Assembly (NCBI GenBank): GCA_027021385.1
Contig: JALUUL010000079.1
Coordinates: 150,519 to 214,518, forward strand
Direction of reading: 5' to 3'
Length of the DNA stretch: 64,000 nt
Source of the DNA: Planctomycetota bacterium
GTDB taxonomy: Bacteria > Planctomycetota > UBA1135 > GCA-002748355
In this document: piece after piece, positions 63,158 through 64,000 of the stretch
How positions within the stretch are numbered: the stretch's first letter is position 1
Layout: each line of letters opens with the position of its first letter
Position numbers and translations under genes: made by a program
Notes under the pieces: generated by a model
Database searches by the model: none
The model's input: only the letters and a program-made list of their open reading frames with translations
Told to the model about the DNA's origin: nothing

Positions 63158-63760
63158 TCAGACCGCCTGGATGACCTCGTCTACGAGTCCGTAGTCCTTG
63201 GCCTCCTCGGCGGACATGAAATAATCCCGATCCGAGTCCTTTTCGACCTGTTCGACGTCCCGGCCGCTGTGGCTGGAAAGGATCTCCGCCAGGGAGCGTT
63301 TCATCCTGAGGATCTCCTCGGCCTGGATCGAGATGTCCTGGGCCGTGCCTTCCACGCCTCCCCAGGGCTGGTGGATCATGATCCGCGAGTGGGGGAGGGC
63401 GAAGCGCTTCTCCTTCGTACCGGCCGCGAGGAGGATCGCGCCCATGCTGCTCGCCTGTCCGATGCAGTAGGTCGCGATCGGGCACTGCACGAACTGCATC
63501 GTGTCGTAGATCGCGAGTCCGGCCGTCACCGAGCCTCCGGGCGAGTTGATGTAGAGGTTGATGTCCTGGCTCTTGTTCTCCTTCTGGAGGAAGAGGAGCT
63601 GGGCGATCACGGTGTTCGCGACGGCATCGTTGATCGTCGTCCCCAGGAAGATGATGCGGTCCTCGAGCAAGCGGCTGTAGATGTCGTACGAACGCTCGCC
63701 CCGGCCGGTCTTTTCGACGACATAGGGGATGTAATAACCCATCTCTTCAGCTCCTGGCAT
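63158..63760 (-). CDS. clpP: ClpP protease subunit
   Basis: This is the canonical ClpP beside clpX. The 200 residues contain S105 in GQASSMG, H130 in RIMIHQP and D179 in [13 protein letters not shown] as triad, with INSPGGS for substrate binding. A strong SD (GGAGGA, 6 nt before the ATG) favours 63760 over the internal Met at 63742. It forms a tetradecamer with ClpX and possibly with the second ClpP. Confidence 0.97.
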   Translation of the reverse strand: MPGAEEMGYYIPYVVEKTGRGERSYDIYSRLLEDRIIFLGTTINDAVANTVIAQLLFLQKENKSQDINLYINSPGGSVTAGLAIYDTMQFVQCPIATYCIGQASSMGAILLAAGTKEKRFALPHSRIMIHQPWGGVEGTAQDISIQAEEILRMKRSLAEILSSHSGRDVEQVEKDSDRDYFMSAEEAKDYGLVDEVIQAV

Positions 63761-63841
63761 CCTTGATCCTCCGGAAGGGGATTCCGGAGACGCTCCTGTA
63801 TAGCCCTTGGCGGGGGAGGGATCGAGCGGTGGAAGGACCCC

Positions 63842-64000
63842 TCAGGATTCGTCTCCTTCTCCGCTATCGACAATCCTGGCGGTCTTTCTGAGCCATTCCC
63901 GGACCTTCCGCGTCATCAGCTCCAGGCGGAGTTCTCCGAAGAGGTTCCGCTCCTCGAACTCCCGCCGGACCTTCGGGACCTCGACTTGATTCTCCGAGGC
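63842..64000 (-). CDS. tig: trigger factor, C-terminal fragment
   Basis: The last 52 residues of a trigger-factor-like chaperone enter from the right edge. The visible part (PKVRREFEERNLFGELRLELMTRKVREWLRKTARIVDSG) matches the C-terminal arm of Tig, and the position upstream of clpP-clpX is the usual one. Trigger factor is the ribosome-bound folding factor; its N-terminal and PPIase domains are outside the window. Confidence 0.82.
   Translation of the reverse strand, partial: ASENQVEVPKVRREFEERNLFGELRLELMTRKVREWLRKTARIVDSGEGDES

Overview
The window is a contiguous, gene-dense stretch of a high-GC bacterial chromosome. By eye it is about two thirds G+C, with strong use of GTC, CTC, ATC, GGG and CCC codons. 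It has no mobile elements, CRISPR arrays or rRNA. The organism is most likely a planctomycete, possibly one of the deep high-GC lineages. This is inferred from the DUF1800-DUF1501 pair, the second ClpP, the many secreted or lipoprotein-type hypothetical proteins and the Gld-type ABC module. LpxH and an MsbA-like exporter indicate a Gram-negative envelope. No phylogenetic marker was compared by search.

Layout: 1-0.7 kb, end of a sigma-54 activator and a leftward tRNA-Val. 0.95-4.9 kb, an unidentified two-gene unit, then alanine dehydrogenase and MogA. 5.2-8.3 kb, a secreted esterase and a lipoprotein amidase, convergent. 8.5-11 kb, an RsbW/RsbU/CheY signalling operon, followed by a YbbN-like thioredoxin. 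12.3-15.1 kb, DUF1800-DUF1501. 15.1-17.4 kb, a leftward operon of a second ClpP and a secreted protein. 18.2-19.4 kb, rho with a long leader. 19.8-28.6 kb, the gldA-gldF-gldG-DUF4340 operon, a secreted SurA-like protein and an MsbA-type exporter. 28.6-30.5 kb, ispD-ispF facing ruvC. 30.7-36.7 kb, an unknown gene, a MinD/FlhG-type ATPase, a ComEA-like protein, nadC, a VanZ-like protein, an Arg-rich secreted peptide and adenylosuccinate lyase. 36.7-41 kb, a leftward unit of ndk, an RqcH/NFACT protein, a 23S rRNA m5U methyltransferase and a TPR lipoprotein. 41.1-42.3 kb, two envelope hypotheticals. 42.3-42.8 kb, a structured, terminator-ended non-coding stretch. 42.9-51.3 kb, a degenerate GGDEF protein, a GT-C membrane protein, an agmatinase-fold protein lacking metal ligands, an NtrC-type regulator, a GH42-like hydrolase, lpxH and a small helical protein. 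51.3-55.2 kb, a UGM-like flavoprotein, a secreted protein, a divergent RNase HII-like protein and a pseudo-receiver. 55.3-58.6 kb, an archaeal/eukaryotic-type Pus10 pseudouridine synthase, a second GT-C protein and a FabZ-like dehydratase. 58.8-60.5 kb, a DUF4388-TPR membrane protein. 60.6-64 kb, the leftward tig-clpP-clpX-rlmN cluster.

The main themes are protein quality control (two ClpPs, ClpX, trigger factor, RqcH, SurA-like and YbbN-like proteins), envelope building and export, and several proteins with family folds but altered catalytic residues. The strongest unusual signals are the bacterial Pus10, the structured terminator-ended non-coding locus, the metal-ligand-depleted agmatinase homologue, and several genes whose -10-like box lies only 6-8 nt before the start codon, suggesting leaderless mRNAs.
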